This document shows positions 11,935-22,906 of a stretch of DNA of 64,000 nucleotides, piece by piece (within the stretch, counting starts at the first letter, position 1; every line of letters starts with the position of its first letter). The stretch spans positions 83,213,063-83,277,062 of the forward strand of contig NC_092811.1 of assembly GCF_040954645.1 (NCBI RefSeq), in the 5' to 3' direction. This stretch comes from Diabrotica undecimpunctata. Lineage: Eukaryota > Arthropoda > Insecta > Coleoptera > Chrysomelidae. A model generated the notes under the pieces. It saw only the letters and a list, made by a program, of their open reading frames with translations, was not told where the DNA came from and searched no databases. A program made the position numbers and the translations under genes.

Positions 11935-12441
11935 CTGTACGATAATAACACTCAAATCTTTAGGTACTGATCACAGTGCAACCACAGTGTCAAGGTCAAC
12001 ACTGCACTGACTGACTGATGGTTCTAGGGGTAAGGGGTGGGAAACGAGTCCTCTCATCGTTATAATAATTTAGATATTTCCTGGATTAGTACCCCTTTGT
12101 TAATTTTTTTCTTTCTTCAATTCTTTAAGATTACCCGTAATATATGTTCACCTTATCATCTAACTTCCACTGTTTATTTTTTGTAAATGATTTTTGGTTT
12201 TTTGAGATTTGATGCATTTTTATTGTTTTCTATATAATTATCACTAGAATTCCAGTTCCAGACTTCATTATTTATCAACTATTGAAAACTGCTTCTTAGT
12301 TTTCCCCTTCTCCCTTTTTTCTCATTCTTTCTTTTAATGCCACTTTCATTTTAATCATATGCTGGTTTATGAAAATTTCCTCTATATATAAAAATAGTTT
12401 CAATTTGCTTTTATTTATCACCATTTCTTCTTTGTCTGCTG
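11935..12441. other. non-coding stretch between Tigger and pogo elements
   Basis: No coding sequence recognised. Probably Tigger 5' region plus original intron DNA. Confidence 0.35.
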
Positions 12442-12805
12442 TAAGATAATTGACCCTATATTTGACACCTTAAGACATAAAACCGTTTAAAACTAGGTTA
12501 TAATAGTGACCCCAAATTTGGCAGCAAAATTTTGATTTTGTTCATAAATTTGACATGAAATTGTATTCAATTTTGACAGTGTCAAAAAATTTGACAGTGG
12601 ATTGTATATATATTTGACTTACATTTACACTTACTTAGGGAATATAAAATTGATAATAATAATTGTTGTTAGGTGGTAAGCTAATAAACTATTTTTACTG
12701 AAAATAAAATTTTTATTTTCAATTACATAAACGTACAAAAGATACATAGGTATCTACATATTTAGGTAAGTAAGCCATTTTTTTGACTTTTCCCGGGAAT
12801 TCTTA

Positions 12806-15620
12806 ACCCTCATAACGAACTATAACGTAGTCGGTCACCTTAGTTTCAGATTTTGGAGCAGTTTCGTTATTTTCGACACCAACTGAATTATCTTCAGTAT
12901 TTTTTTCATTAAAAAAAAATATTCTTCACAAATTCGACTGCGCTGGGTTTACAAAGTTTCTTCACTGATCTTTTCTTCCTGAAGTTGAAGTTTTTTCTCC
13001 TCTCACTTTCTTTTCTATCTAGAATTGCATTTTCTTTCTCATTCTTCTTTTTCAAATAATATTTTTTCCGCTGTTCTGAGGAACATACACTTGGAACTTT
13101 TTCTTTATTGGCTCTTACTGATTTTTTGTTTGTACTTCAAACAAAATAGATACGGGAAGGGTATCAATAGAGCATCCTTATTATTCTTTAAAATCATATT
13201 TTTATTTTCCTTTACTTTGTCTATCACTTCTTTATCGACGATTTCTTTCTCTATCTTTTTCAGTCCCTTAATTGTTATTTCATCTCTTGCTACATTTCTC
13301 ACTATTATCCAAAGTTGTATTTGTCATTTCTTTTTCTTTCCAATTTGTTTCTCTTACTTTAATTGTCTTATCACTTAGTTTCTCGCTACATTAATTTTCC
13401 CATCAGCCTCGAAAATCGTTCCATCTTCTCTTTTGTTTCCTACTATTTCTATTATTTTAGTTATATTTATATATTTAGTTCTATAATTCGTTTGCTCCAC
13501 ATATTTGCTAGTGTTTTCCAAAACTATATTTTCGCCCTCCATCACTCTATCTATACTAATGATAAGAAGTCTTATAGTGTGCTGCTTGTTCTTCACATTT
13601 CTTACTAGGGTCTAAAATAATAGTATCTTTGTTTAAATTCAAATATGATTGTGTAAATTAATCTATACATTTGTCCTCTCTGTATCCCTACGATCCCTAT
13701 AGTACTGTTCGGGGAATGCATCTCGCTAACCACAAGAGAGTGATCGTTGATAAGAGAGATAGACGCAACTCGACAGTGAACCATTGTAGACATATTAAAT
13801 TCGTTTTTTTCGTTGTTTCGTAAAATAGTGTAAACCATGGTAACCAACTTCAATCACCGGTAAGCCTTACCTAGTTTTACCTGAACCTATACATTGTTTT
13901 GATTGTTTATTGCAACCATTTAAAATTTGAAGATTATTTGCACCTATGAATTAAAGTTCATTCATCTCTCCAGGTTATCGAAGGAAATATAGTTGATGTT
14001 AATTTAATTTTTAGTAATTATCTCGTAATAGTTCGTTGTTTGTTTAATTCGCCACAATCCTCTTTATCTAATATTGTTACATTTGCCTATACACTTTCCT
14101 TAATGACTGCCGAGTTTTCTCAGTCATCTAAAATTTCTTGTTTCTGTATTCCCAATTTATGTCCTCCCAACACAACACCAACATGCAACCTCCATTATTA
14201 TATCATTCGAAACCTCTCCTTGAGGAAGCTTGTTTTCTTGTACCTTTTTCAGATTCTTCAAAAGAAAAACTAAATTTATATCTTCTACCTTTCCATTCCA
14301 TTTAGCCAATTTCACCTTAGTTCGAAAGCTCTTAAGTAAATTTTTGTCTACAAATTATCCTACGACCCTTAAAGCACCTATTAAATCATCTTTAACTTTA
14401 TTTGATTTCAAGGGGCATGTATCTTGTACATCTGACAGAGTTGATGAAATTTCATTTTCCAAAACTTTGGAGAAATCGACACCATTAACGTCGAATGGAT
14501 ATAATCCACATTTCCTAAACGCATTTTTTAGTATTTGCTCTTTTCCAGAACCAAGGACTTTTTGCAAAACTTTATTATGGAATGGCGCAATATCTTCCTT
14601 TTTATGGGTTTTTTTTATTTTCTAATCTACAAGCATAAACTTAATTTTGCCACCCACTTTTTAATGGATGAAAAACGACTACATCCATAGGTTGTAAAAT
14701 GTGGGTGGCGTTAGGTTAGGTTAGGTTTCGGAACAAAACGCACTTAAATTGTAAGTTAAGTGGGATTTATGCCCATCAACAAATAAAACAACTGGAAATG
14801 GATCGTTATTTTTTAACAACCAGTTTTAAAAATTATTGGATATGAATTCAAAGAAACTCTCAGCTGTCATCCAGCCAGACTTCGAGCGTCTTATTACCCA
14901 GCCAAGTTGTGGCCATTTTAATATTATATTTTTAGGGGTCCGTTCATAGCTTAAAATTATCATCGGCGAAGCTACTTCACCTGCAGCATTGCCTAAAAAC
15001 ACGAAAATGTATTAAAATAATAAAAGTGTTATTATTTAACATAATTTACCTGCTATTAGTATAGTGATACATTCCTACTATTTTTGATCCTTTTTAGTAA
15101 GAACTTTTGTGCCCTTTGGCGACAACAAAAAGGCTGTTTCATCAGCGTTACATATTTGTCTGGGGTTGGTGATTTCAATGTTGTTTTCAACACAATATTC
15201 ATTGATTTCCTCAAACCTTTCGGATATTTGTTTCTGAGACAGCAGACCTAGAGCTTGTTAGGTTTTGGGTCATTCGTTGATTTAATTCCCGATGTCGCTG
15301 CAAAAATTCTTCAAACCAACGTCTACTAGACCTACCATTTGTAAAATTATTAGGCCTCTTCAACCTTTTCACAAGCAGAGCAAAACTGTCTAACAGTTGG
15401 TTACGGGAAAACCGGTTTTGGGAAACCATGGGAAATATTCCTCATACTATGTACATCAAAGTTATAAGTGGCATATTAAATTGTTTAGCTGCTGAAACAC
15501 AACACATACTATTTTTACAGGCTTTTATATCTCTACTCAGATCCTCCTACTTATTAAAAAAAAATAATGTTAAATTAATTCAATTTTTCACATAGCAACT
15601 TTCGTATATCTATTTTTGAC
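12806..15620 (-). pseudogene. pogo-like transposase (broken)
   Basis: Minus strand. From high to low coordinates: CENP-B-type helix-turn-helix (RPNNFTNGRSSRRWFEEFLQ at about 15330); first Asp in ICNADETAFLLSPKGTKVL (about 15150); WMTAESFFEFI (about 14860) and second Asp in VVLFVDGHKSHL (about 14780); ILQPMDVVVFHPLK with the third Asp (about 14680); the FRKCGLYPFD block (about 14510); a Lys/Glu-rich linker through 13100-13600; and TDYVIVRYEG with a stop near 12806. Many stops and shifts are present. A (TTAGG)3 run interrupts the frame at 14711-14725. Family assignment is firm; exact ends are not. Confidence 0.7.
13025..14030. other. T/C-rich stretch within the pogo gene region
   Basis: The plus-strand frames at 13025-13608 are pyrimidine-rich artefacts. 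The minus strand gives a Lys/Glu-rich low-complexity peptide that may be the transposase linker. 13620-13990 shows nothing recognisable. Confidence 0.35.
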
Positions 15621-15916
15621 ACCTCTTGATTTTAAATTTGACTGGGGTGTCAGATTTAGGTTTTTAAAACATTGTTAGTGAAATATACCAAAAAAGGAAA
15701 ACTATACGTAATTTCTATGCGATGGATACAGAAAAAGAATATCTATTATTAATATAGTTCGGCAAATAATGAAGGAAATGATTTATGAGCGTAATCAGTT
15801 GGTTTTTCGTATCGTTTAGCTATCGCAATCAGGGCCGCATTTAGGTCAATTGATGCCAATTTTTATTTAAATAAGAATATATTAAAAATGGATTTAAACT
15901 ACGATGTTTATATGTA

Positions 15917-15918
<2 letters not shown>

Positions 15919-16008
<90 letters not shown>
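15919..16008. repeat. (TA)n microsatellite
   Basis: About 45 TA units near the left end of the hAT element. A plus-strand frame through it would encode only alternating Tyr/Ile. Confidence 0.95.
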
Positions 16009-16009
<1 letters not shown>

Positions 16010-16275
16010 CAGAAAAAGGTGTCATTCCGGTTCGATCACATTAGTGATTTCTTTCTTGATTTTTTTTTGGTAAATCGTCTATAATGTCGTCATAATTTAT
16101 CGCCTTTGTTACGTCACTTTCTATGGACAAAATCGACAAAAAAACAGAAAAAGGTGTCATTCCGGTTCGATCACATTAGTGATTTCTTTCTTGATTTTTC
16201 TTTGGTAAATCGTCTATAATGTCGTCATAATTTATCGCCTTTGTTACGTCACTTTCTATGGACAAAATCGACAAA
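16009..16275. repeat. tandem duplication of the hAT 3' coding end
   Basis: Two nearly identical units in direct tandem with a 135-bp offset (16009-16143 and 16144-16275). Each contains the last codons of the transposase. The second unit is the one continuous with the gene. Confidence 0.85.
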
Positions 16276-17650
16276 TTGTTAAGACGTTCTTGCTTCATAC
16301 TTGATCGGAAATTATTTCTAATTCTTGACATTTTCGAAAATGACCTTTCAGCGGACACGTTGGCAACTGGTATACACAAATAAATGCGCAAAGCTATATC
16401 AAAATTAGAGAAAATATCTTTTAATCCACTCTTCTTTAAATATTTAGATATGTCAATTGGTGATTTTCTTGTGGTATACAAATGACCCTTTAAGTGAATG
16501 CATTCATGTATGAATGATGTATCTAGGTCGTCTTTATAAATTTGTATCAGATTTTCAGCATCTTTAATAATTTCTTCATTGTTTAATTTTGTCAAATCTG
16601 TTATAACACGAAAACGTTGATAAATAAGTCCATAAGATTCCAGATGTCTGTTCAGGTCTCTTATCGGAGTGTCGATTATAATATAGAATGTGTGGATTTT
16701 CATCTCATCACTAGCTGAAAAGTTTAGTTCATCATCAGCCCCCTCGTCAAATTAAATTTTTCTTTTTCTCTTTCTTATTTCTTTATAAGTTTTATTTTGG
16801 CACAATCGTTTAGCTTCCTCTTTATAAATGGCAAAATTATTTTTGAATGAGGTAAAGTAATTTAAAAGAGCTTCATACTCTTTAACGACAAAAGTCAGAT
16901 CCATTGCAGGACTCTGGACATACTTATTGGATAGGTTCATTCTTTCTAAAATATGTTGCCAAATGCCAGCTAATAAAGCCATTTCAAAAGTGTCAATTTT
17001 TTCAAATATAGAAACGTTTTTTTTATTTCGCTGAAACCAGTGTATAACGCTTGGTGATTTAAGTTGTCAGTAAAAATGTTCTATCTATATGTGGAAACCG
17101 AGAAAAATGTATATAATTCTTGTAAAACAATGAAAAAGGAAGTGGCGTTCAGACATGATTCTGCTGTCAAAGATCCTACCAAATTGAGATAATGTCCAGA
17201 TCAAGGTACGCACTCAGCAAGTTTATTGTGCTTTTTTATTCTGGCCTGCAGCGCTGAATATTTTCCAGACATATTGGAAGTGTCATCATACGGCTTGATG
17301 CGACAATCACTTAAATCAATGATACATTCCTCTAAAGTCGAAATCACTGTCGATTCCAAAGCAGCAGATTTGTAACTTTCAGATGGAATATACTTAATAA
17401 ATCTTTCAGTCGGCATACCATCACCAGGAACATAGCGAACTAAAAATGCTAAAAATACTAGCTGATCAACATGAGACACGTCTGGTATCAAATCAACTAT
17501 TATAAAATAGTATTTTTTTTTTGCTTTAATTCGCCAACCATCGTTCTTCTTACTTTTCATCCCATCAAAATTATTAGTTCCTCGTATATAGTGTTTGACA
17601 GATAATTACACTTCCCTTGACCAATATTTTCAAATTTAGGAGCAAATGTG
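16176..17650 (-). pseudogene. hAT transposase, ZMYM1-like (broken)
   Basis: Cut-and-paste transposase. Minus strand pieces: 17560-17201 holds DUF4371-type RNase H core sequence (YYFIIVDLIPDVSHVDQL and IKPYDDTSNMSGKYSALQAR); 16982-16752 has the insertion-domain stretch (LLAGIWQHILERMNLSNKY); 16703-16176 ends in the hAT C-terminal dimerisation motif (IALRIYLCIPVANVSAERSF, then KMSRIRNNFRSSM). Frameshifts and stops separate the pieces and the N-terminus is missing. The family is clear from the dimerisation motif. Confidence 0.75.
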
Positions 17651-18320
17651 CTCACGTAAAAAAGGATCAAATACTGCGTTCTAAACAACCTAAAAAGTTG
17701 CCGTTTTGAACTGATCCCATAACTGAATTATCTCCTCTAATGACAAGTCCTCTTGTGGTCAGTGTAATTATTGTTGCAACAACACGTTGCAAAATGTTGC
17801 GCCAGTATTGTACTTCGCTTCTGAACGTTCTTGTTATGGAACAGTATATTCTGTTTTTTTTTTTTAAAATTTACCTCGATTGAATAAACTCAAGACAATC
17901 AAAGGGCCCTGTGGCCCTTTGATTTTTCATGTTGTTTTAATGTGACGCCAGCATTCTTCCAGTCATTAAAACCTGTAGTGAAAGAAGTCGATTGCGCCTG
18001 AAATAGATGGCAAGGAACAAGGAATACAAAATACACTATTTTTCGATCTAGAATAAAGTAGCCAATTTCTGAACTTCATTTCACTGTTAAACATTTTCTT
18101 GGAAAAAAATGTTATTCGATTTTAATTTTTATATACAAATATTTTTTTGCGCAGTATTTTTGCCGCCCTCTCATAATTTGTCGCCCTAGGCAACTGCCTA
18201 TATTGCCTAATGGATAAAGCGGCCCTGGTCGCAATTAATGTTACCAGGAAGCGTGTCAGTAGCGGAGAAAGGGTGCGTATATAGTCAGTATATATTTAGT
18301 TTTCTCAGAGTTATAAGTAC

Positions 18321-18740
18321 TGTTACGTAAAAATATGAGTCATATTAAAAACCTGTAAACATGTTGTTTATTCACTAATATGTTGTAGATTATACGAGAC
18401 CCTTCGATCAGCTGGCAGAAATCTACCTGAAACACTCGCTTCGAAGTTTCCAGAAACCGGTCGGATGATGACCCGGCCGATTTACTTTCTAGTATAATCA
18501 GAAGGATTCGCCTGAACTCTCGAAAGCTGTATTCTCATATATAATAACGGAGCTTTCATTGAAGGGGACAGTCAAAAAAGAAGCTCGCGCTCGCGTTTAA
18601 ATTGTAACGTCCGATAGATAAATTATGTGTATTATTAGTCAAATAAATTGTTGTACAGTGGTTTAATAAATTGATATAAATTATCGTGTTTTAATAAATT
18701 AAAATAAGAACAATAAATTAGAATTAATTAAAATATTACA
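18321..18740 (+). repeat. 5' LTR of the macro-domain Gypsy element
   Basis: Begins TGTTACG and ends ATTACA. Repeated at 20695-21114 with a constant offset of 2374 bp, which suggests a recent insertion or gene conversion. Confidence 0.8.
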
Positions 18741-18920
18741 GTACATTGTGTGTTAGAAGTATACAGGTGGCTTTGTGTTTAAAGATATATTGCTTTTGTT
18801 AAATATTGTTTAATTAAATAAAAATGGAAGAACCTAGTTGTAGCAGGGAGAGTATAAATGTAAAAAGTTCTCTCAAACAGTTGGAAGCTAAAAAAATAGT
18901 GTCTAATGTGTACGAGTATT
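18741..18920 (+). repeat. duplicated 3' flank (start of IS630-like gene) inside the Gypsy element
   Basis: Identical, apart from two single-base changes, to 21115-21294. It encodes a start MEEPSCSRESINVKSSLKQL followed by KKIVSNVYEY, then jumps at 18921 into Gypsy pol. The copy here keeps the frame, whereas the copy after the 3' LTR has a compensated indel creating a stop. Confidence 0.75.
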
Positions 18921-20050
18921 CTCTTTCCAGAAGGCCATGCCCATCAGAGTGTTCCCACTGCAACAAAACGGAATCGAAGGAAGCAGCAGTGCTAAGAACG
19001 ACGATGGTCAACGACGACTGGACGCCTACCAAGATAAGGGAAGAACAAGAGAGAGATCCAGTTGTACAGAAAATTCTAAAATGGAAAGAGGAAAACCGTC
19101 GACCACCTTGACAAGAAAGAGCAGAATAGCCGAAGTACTTCGTCAGTTACACGACAGTCCATCAGGAGGGCATTTTGGTGTAAAGAAGACCCTTCAGCGA
19201 ATTCGGGAACGGTTTTATTGGATGAACAGCTCCGACGATGTAAAAGACTGGTGTAAGAAATGTACTATTTGTGCTACGAGTAACGGGCCTTATCGAAAAA
19301 GAAGAGCTCCTATGAGACAATATAATGTTGGAAGCCCGTTTGAAAGAATAGCATTGGACATTGCAGAGCCATTTCCAGAAAGTGAAAATGGAGGCAAGTA
19401 CATGTTGGTAGTAATGTATTACTTAACTAAGTGGGTCGAGATTTACGCACTTCCAGACCAGAAGGCCGCCACCGTTGCAGATAAGTTGATCCAAGAATAT
19501 ATTAGCCGATTTGGAGTGCCTTTGGAGATCCATAGTGACCAAGGCAGAAACTTCGAAAGCGATTTATTCCAAGGAATATGTGATAGACTAGGCATGAAGA
19601 AAACAAGAACTACAGCTTATCATCCGCAATCGGATGGTATGGTAGAACGGATGAATAGGACAGTTGGCAAGTATTTGACAAAGATGGTGTCCGATCATCA
19701 GCGGGACTGGGACCAATATCTTCCGTTCTTCACAATGGCCTATAGATCTGCTGTTAACGAATCAACAGGCCAGACACCAGCAAGGGTCCTATTCGGACGC
19801 GAGATGCGACTACCTTGTGATCTACAGTTTGGGTGTCGACCTGGAGAAGATGTAGCAGGTGAAGAAGAAACGGTACGATACGCAAGCCGAAAAGGGATGT
19901 TTTAAGAAGAACGACAAAGTCTGGCTCTATATCCCAAAAAGCGAAAAGGTTGTTCTCCCAAGTTGCAGCAGTTTTGGGAAGGTCCATACCTCATTATGGA
20001 GAAGATCAATGATGTCTGACGTGACCACGACGTGGATGAAGAAGTGGAAG
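18921..20050 (+). pseudogene. Gypsy integrase region
   Basis: Starts at the pol linker SLSRRPCPSEC. It continues with the H2C2 zinc-binding region (RQLHDSPSGGHFGVKKTL, then WCKKCTICATSNG) and a DDE core: Asp in ERIALDIAEPFPES, Asp in EIHSDQGRNFES, Glu in GMVERMNRTVGKYL. The C-terminal part includes FGREMRLPCDLQFG and, in the next frame, KNDKVWLYIP. Frameshifts occur near 19100 and 19860-19930 and there is a stop near 20015. It integrates the retrotransposon cDNA when intact. It is followed directly by the macro-domain frame. Confidence 0.8.
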
Positions 20051-20712
20051 TAAACCATGTCCAACATGTGTCTGACCTCACGTTTGAGGAATTCATGGGT
20101 GCCTGTGGAGGTACCGGTAAAGCAAGACATGGTGTTACCACTGAAGAAAGGCAAGATCTACTCGTGCTTCTCGATTCACTGGCCCTTACCATCCCGGCCA
20201 GTATCAAAGACGGACCAGGGTTGGCATCCGTCTTTCGAAGGAAGTTCGGTCGAGTTGCAGAACTTCAATGCCAAGTGCCAGCTCTCGGTAAAACCTTAAA
20301 ACTCCAAGATGCATCACGTTACCTTTTCTACCTGGTAACAAAAGACACTGCCCGTGATCAACCTACCTACCGAGATGTATGGGAAACCTTACTTCAATTG
20401 AGAGAGCACGTACTAGAGTCCGACGTGCAAAAGTTAGCCATGCCAAAGTTGGAGTGCCGCCAATTAGATTGGAGGGTTATCCGAAATATGGTGGAGGAGA
20501 TCTTTAAAGACACCGAAGTCCAGGTGTTAGTCTGTTGCAATCCGCATAGTTACTGGTGCGGAGAGAAAACCGTCCCTTGTCATTTTTATACAACTGGAAG
20601 TTGTAAAAGAGGGTCTAGTTGCCGATACCAGCATATCGTTCCAGTTCCAGTCCCGACAAGGTTACAGGAGGAACCATCTTTTAAGAGGGGACAACGTTAC
20701 GTAAAAATATGA
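20032..20712 (+). CDS. TARG1/OARD1-like macro domain plus CCCH zinc finger, 3' ORF of Gypsy element
   Basis: A 226-codon open frame after integrase. Residues about 43-170 follow the order of OARD1/TARG1 macro domains: DSLALTIPASIKDGPGLASV, FRRKFGRV, RYLFYLVTK, QPTYRDVWETLLQLREHV, KLAMPKLECRQLDW, then a VLVC strand. The loop that is normally GCGLD, which contacts ADP-ribose and holds the catalytic Asp in TARG1, reads LECRQLD, so hydrolase activity may be lost. Residues C183, C191, C197 and H201 form a C-x7-C-x5-C-x3-H zinc finger, an RNA-binding type. The last codons read into the LTR. It is probably the C-terminal part of the polyprotein read after frameshifts. The start codon is arbitrary. 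Confidence 0.7.
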   Translation: MDEEVEVNHVQHVSDLTFEEFMGACGGTGKARHGVTTEERQDLLVLLDSLALTIPASIKDGPGLASVFRRKFGRVAELQCQVPALGKTLKLQDASRYLFYLVTKDTARDQPTYRDVWETLLQLREHVLESDVQKLAMPKLECRQLDWRVIRNMVEEIFKDTEVQVLVCCNPHSYWCGEKTVPCHFYTTGSCKRGSSCRYQHIVPVPVPTRLQEEPSFKRGQRYVKI

Positions 20713-21114
20713 GTCATATTAAAAACCTGTAAACATGTTGTTTATTCACTAATATGTTGTAGATTCTACGAGACCCTTCGATCAGCTGGCAGAAATCTAC
20801 CTGAAACACTCGCTTCGAAGTTTCCAGAAACCGGTCGGATGATGACCCGGCCGATTTACTTTCTAGTATAATCAGAAGGATTCGCCTGAACTCTCGAAAG
20901 CTGTATTCTCATATATAATAACGGAGCTTTCATTGAAGGGGACAGTCAAAAAAGAAGCTCGCGCTCGCGTTTAAATTGTAACGTCCGATAGATAAATTAT
21001 GTGTATTATTAGTCAAATAAATTGTTGTACAGTGGTTTAATAAATTGATATAAATTATCGTGTTTTAATAAATTAAAATAAGAACAATAAATTAGAATTA
21101 ATTAAAATATTACA
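20695..21114 (+). repeat. 3' LTR of the macro-domain Gypsy element
   Basis: Second copy of the 420-bp LTR. Its first base differs (CGTTACG against TGTTACG). It is preceded by the purine tract and followed by GTAC. Confidence 0.8.
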
Positions 21115-22000
21115 GTACATTGTGTGTTAGAAGTATACAGGTGGCTTTGTGTTTAAAGATATATTGCTTTTGTTAAATATTGTTTAATTAAATAAAAATG
21201 GAAGAACCTAGTTGTAGCAGGGAGAGTATAAATGTAAAAAGTTCTCTCAAACAGTTAGGAAGCTAAAAAATAGTGTCTAATGTGTACGAGTATTTGAGAG
21301 AAACATTGTCTCAGTCGGAGGTAATAAGTCAAAAGTTATTTCAATTTGGAAAAAAATAATATGGGTCCATTGACATCTGTTATGGCAGTTCAGAACGCAC
21401 ATGCGATGCTTGCGGTATCTCAGAGAGGACATTCCGAAGAATTAATGACTGAGTGAGGATGAAATAAATAAGTAAGCAAGAGAAATCGTCGACATCCAAA
21501 CTTTAGGGTCGACCTAAAAACTTTAGGTTTGCACCGGTCAATTAAACTTACAATTAAAAATATTATATATAATATGTATAAAACCAAAGAACAGGTAACA
21601 ATTAGTGTTGTGTTAAAAAAAAATAAAAGACAAGGAACTGTGTAATATTAGTTTAACAAGTTTGTGGAGAGTGCTGAAACATTTAGTTTTTCGATATAAA
21701 AAGACAAATAATAGATAGATAAGTATTATGTGAACTCTATAATGTTGTTTCAAAACGGTGGCATTTTTAAAGAAAATACATGAACAATAAAACGTCTGAT
21801 AGTCCGAGGCAAGTTGTATTTTTAGATGAAACTTGGATTTTCGCTAAAGTCGAAATCGACACAGACAAACTCTTAAAACTGTCGTTTTAACTGACAAGAA
21901 CGACGTGTTCAAGTCGAGCAAGGAAGCATGTTGCTCTTTAAGTATTAACATTTACAACCGTTGTCATCGACCTAGGGCCGCATTATATTTTAAATTTAAA
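21115..22000 (+). pseudogene. IS630-like transposase remnant
   Basis: Pieces on the plus strand: MEEPSCSRESINV at 21199; KIVSNVYEYLRETLSQSE (about 21270-21320); a helix-turn-helix-like RTCDACGISERTFRRI (about 21390); and the first catalytic Asp in RQVVFLDETWIF (about 21810). These match the N-terminal half of insect IS630-type DDE proteins. Stops and frameshifts are frequent and the second half is not seen. Both the hAT and the Gypsy element appear to have landed in its 5' region. Confidence 0.55.
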
Positions 22001-22906
22001 TATGTAAACCATATATTGATGTCTCCACTGTAATTTTAGTGGTGCTAGTACCAAAACCAGATACAGGATGATCTGAGCTAGATCGAAAACATTATGCATC
22101 TATAAGTTTTGGACGACACTTTTAACAAGTTCAAGTTTTAATTAAATGTTTTTACACCAATATACAAATTTTAAAGTTTTTTACTTCTGTATAAGTTTTT
22201 TAACTATGGTATACAGCCAACTACTGGGATTTTCTCATTAGTTATATATATTTGAGTATCTTATATCTTTAGGTATATAGTCGACTTCCACTCATCCGAA
22301 ACATTATTAATGTGAATGAGAACTTATTTTATAAACTAGATCTAATGTATCATTTTTATTATTTTAAGCAGAAATATAATATTCCACTGTTACAATGTTA
22401 AGTGACCGCAAGAAACCACATTTTCTTAAGCGCCGCCAATGATCGAATTCAAAATTTCCTAGAATTCATGAAGAGCACGTGATTTCCGCTACATTTGACA
22501 ACGTACGGAGCGTGATTTCTGATTTATAGTTTCATTTAATATTTGCCAGACTTTAGTTGGGTGTCCCTATATTTGACACCTACATGTCAAATTTAGACAA
22601 TAAATGTTATATCAAGCAACAAAACCTTCCTTGCATCAGTAGCAACATTGTAGAACACATTTTAAAAGAAACCTAATTTTCACTCACCTTAATTTATTCA
22701 CCACATCAAAACACAACAGACGCTATTACACCATGTGCATGCTCATTACAACTGCTTTTTTGACTACCAACTGAGTAAGAAAGTCGGGGTGAGTAATTTC
22801 AGAACAAATGAAAGATGGCGTTACTACCACAAATATACTGAATTGAGGATCGATCAATTTTCTTAATTTTTAGCTTTATTGATAAAACCTGTCAAATATA
22901 CGGACA
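22001..22906. other. non-coding right arm of the pogo element
   Basis: No coding sequence. It contains TTTGACACC-type motifs near 22575 and 22595 resembling the subterminal motifs at the left end. Confidence 0.4.

Larger units (their letters stand above)
15822..18235. mobile_element. hAT element with 8-bp target duplication
   Basis: The element proper is 15830-18227, starting CAGGGCCGC and ending GCGGCCCTG. The flanking 8 bp are ATCGCAAT (15822-15829) and GTCGCAAT (18228-18235), 7 of 8 identical. It carries a ZMYM1-like hAT transposase on the minus strand, a (TA)n tract and a tandem duplication. Removing it rejoins the 5' region of the IS630-like remnant. Confidence 0.8.
18317..21118 (+). 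mobile_element. Ty3/Gypsy element with macro domain, two 420-bp LTRs, GTAC target duplication
   Basis: The LTRs (18321-18740 and 20695-21114) are almost identical. GTAC flanks the outer edges (18317-18320, 21115-21118), and a purine-rich tract AAGAGGGGACAA precedes the 3' LTR. The internal part keeps only the end of pol (integrase) and a 3' macro-domain/CCCH reading frame. Directly after the 5' LTR comes a 180-bp copy (18741-18920) of the sequence that follows the 3' LTR, so the 5' internal region has been replaced. Confidence 0.8.

Noticed and set aside
11926..11936. GTACTGTA as the right end of the Tigger element
   Set aside because: Only about seven bases mirror the left end, and the transposase start would lie too close. 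Kept only as a remark.
13025..13608. Plus-strand frames rich in Phe/Ser/Leu
   Set aside because: Pyrimidine-rich antisense of the Lys/Glu-rich pogo linker. There are no membrane protein motifs beyond base composition.
15888..16073. Open frame encoding alternating Tyr/Ile
   Set aside because: It is translation of a (TA)n microsatellite, not a gene.
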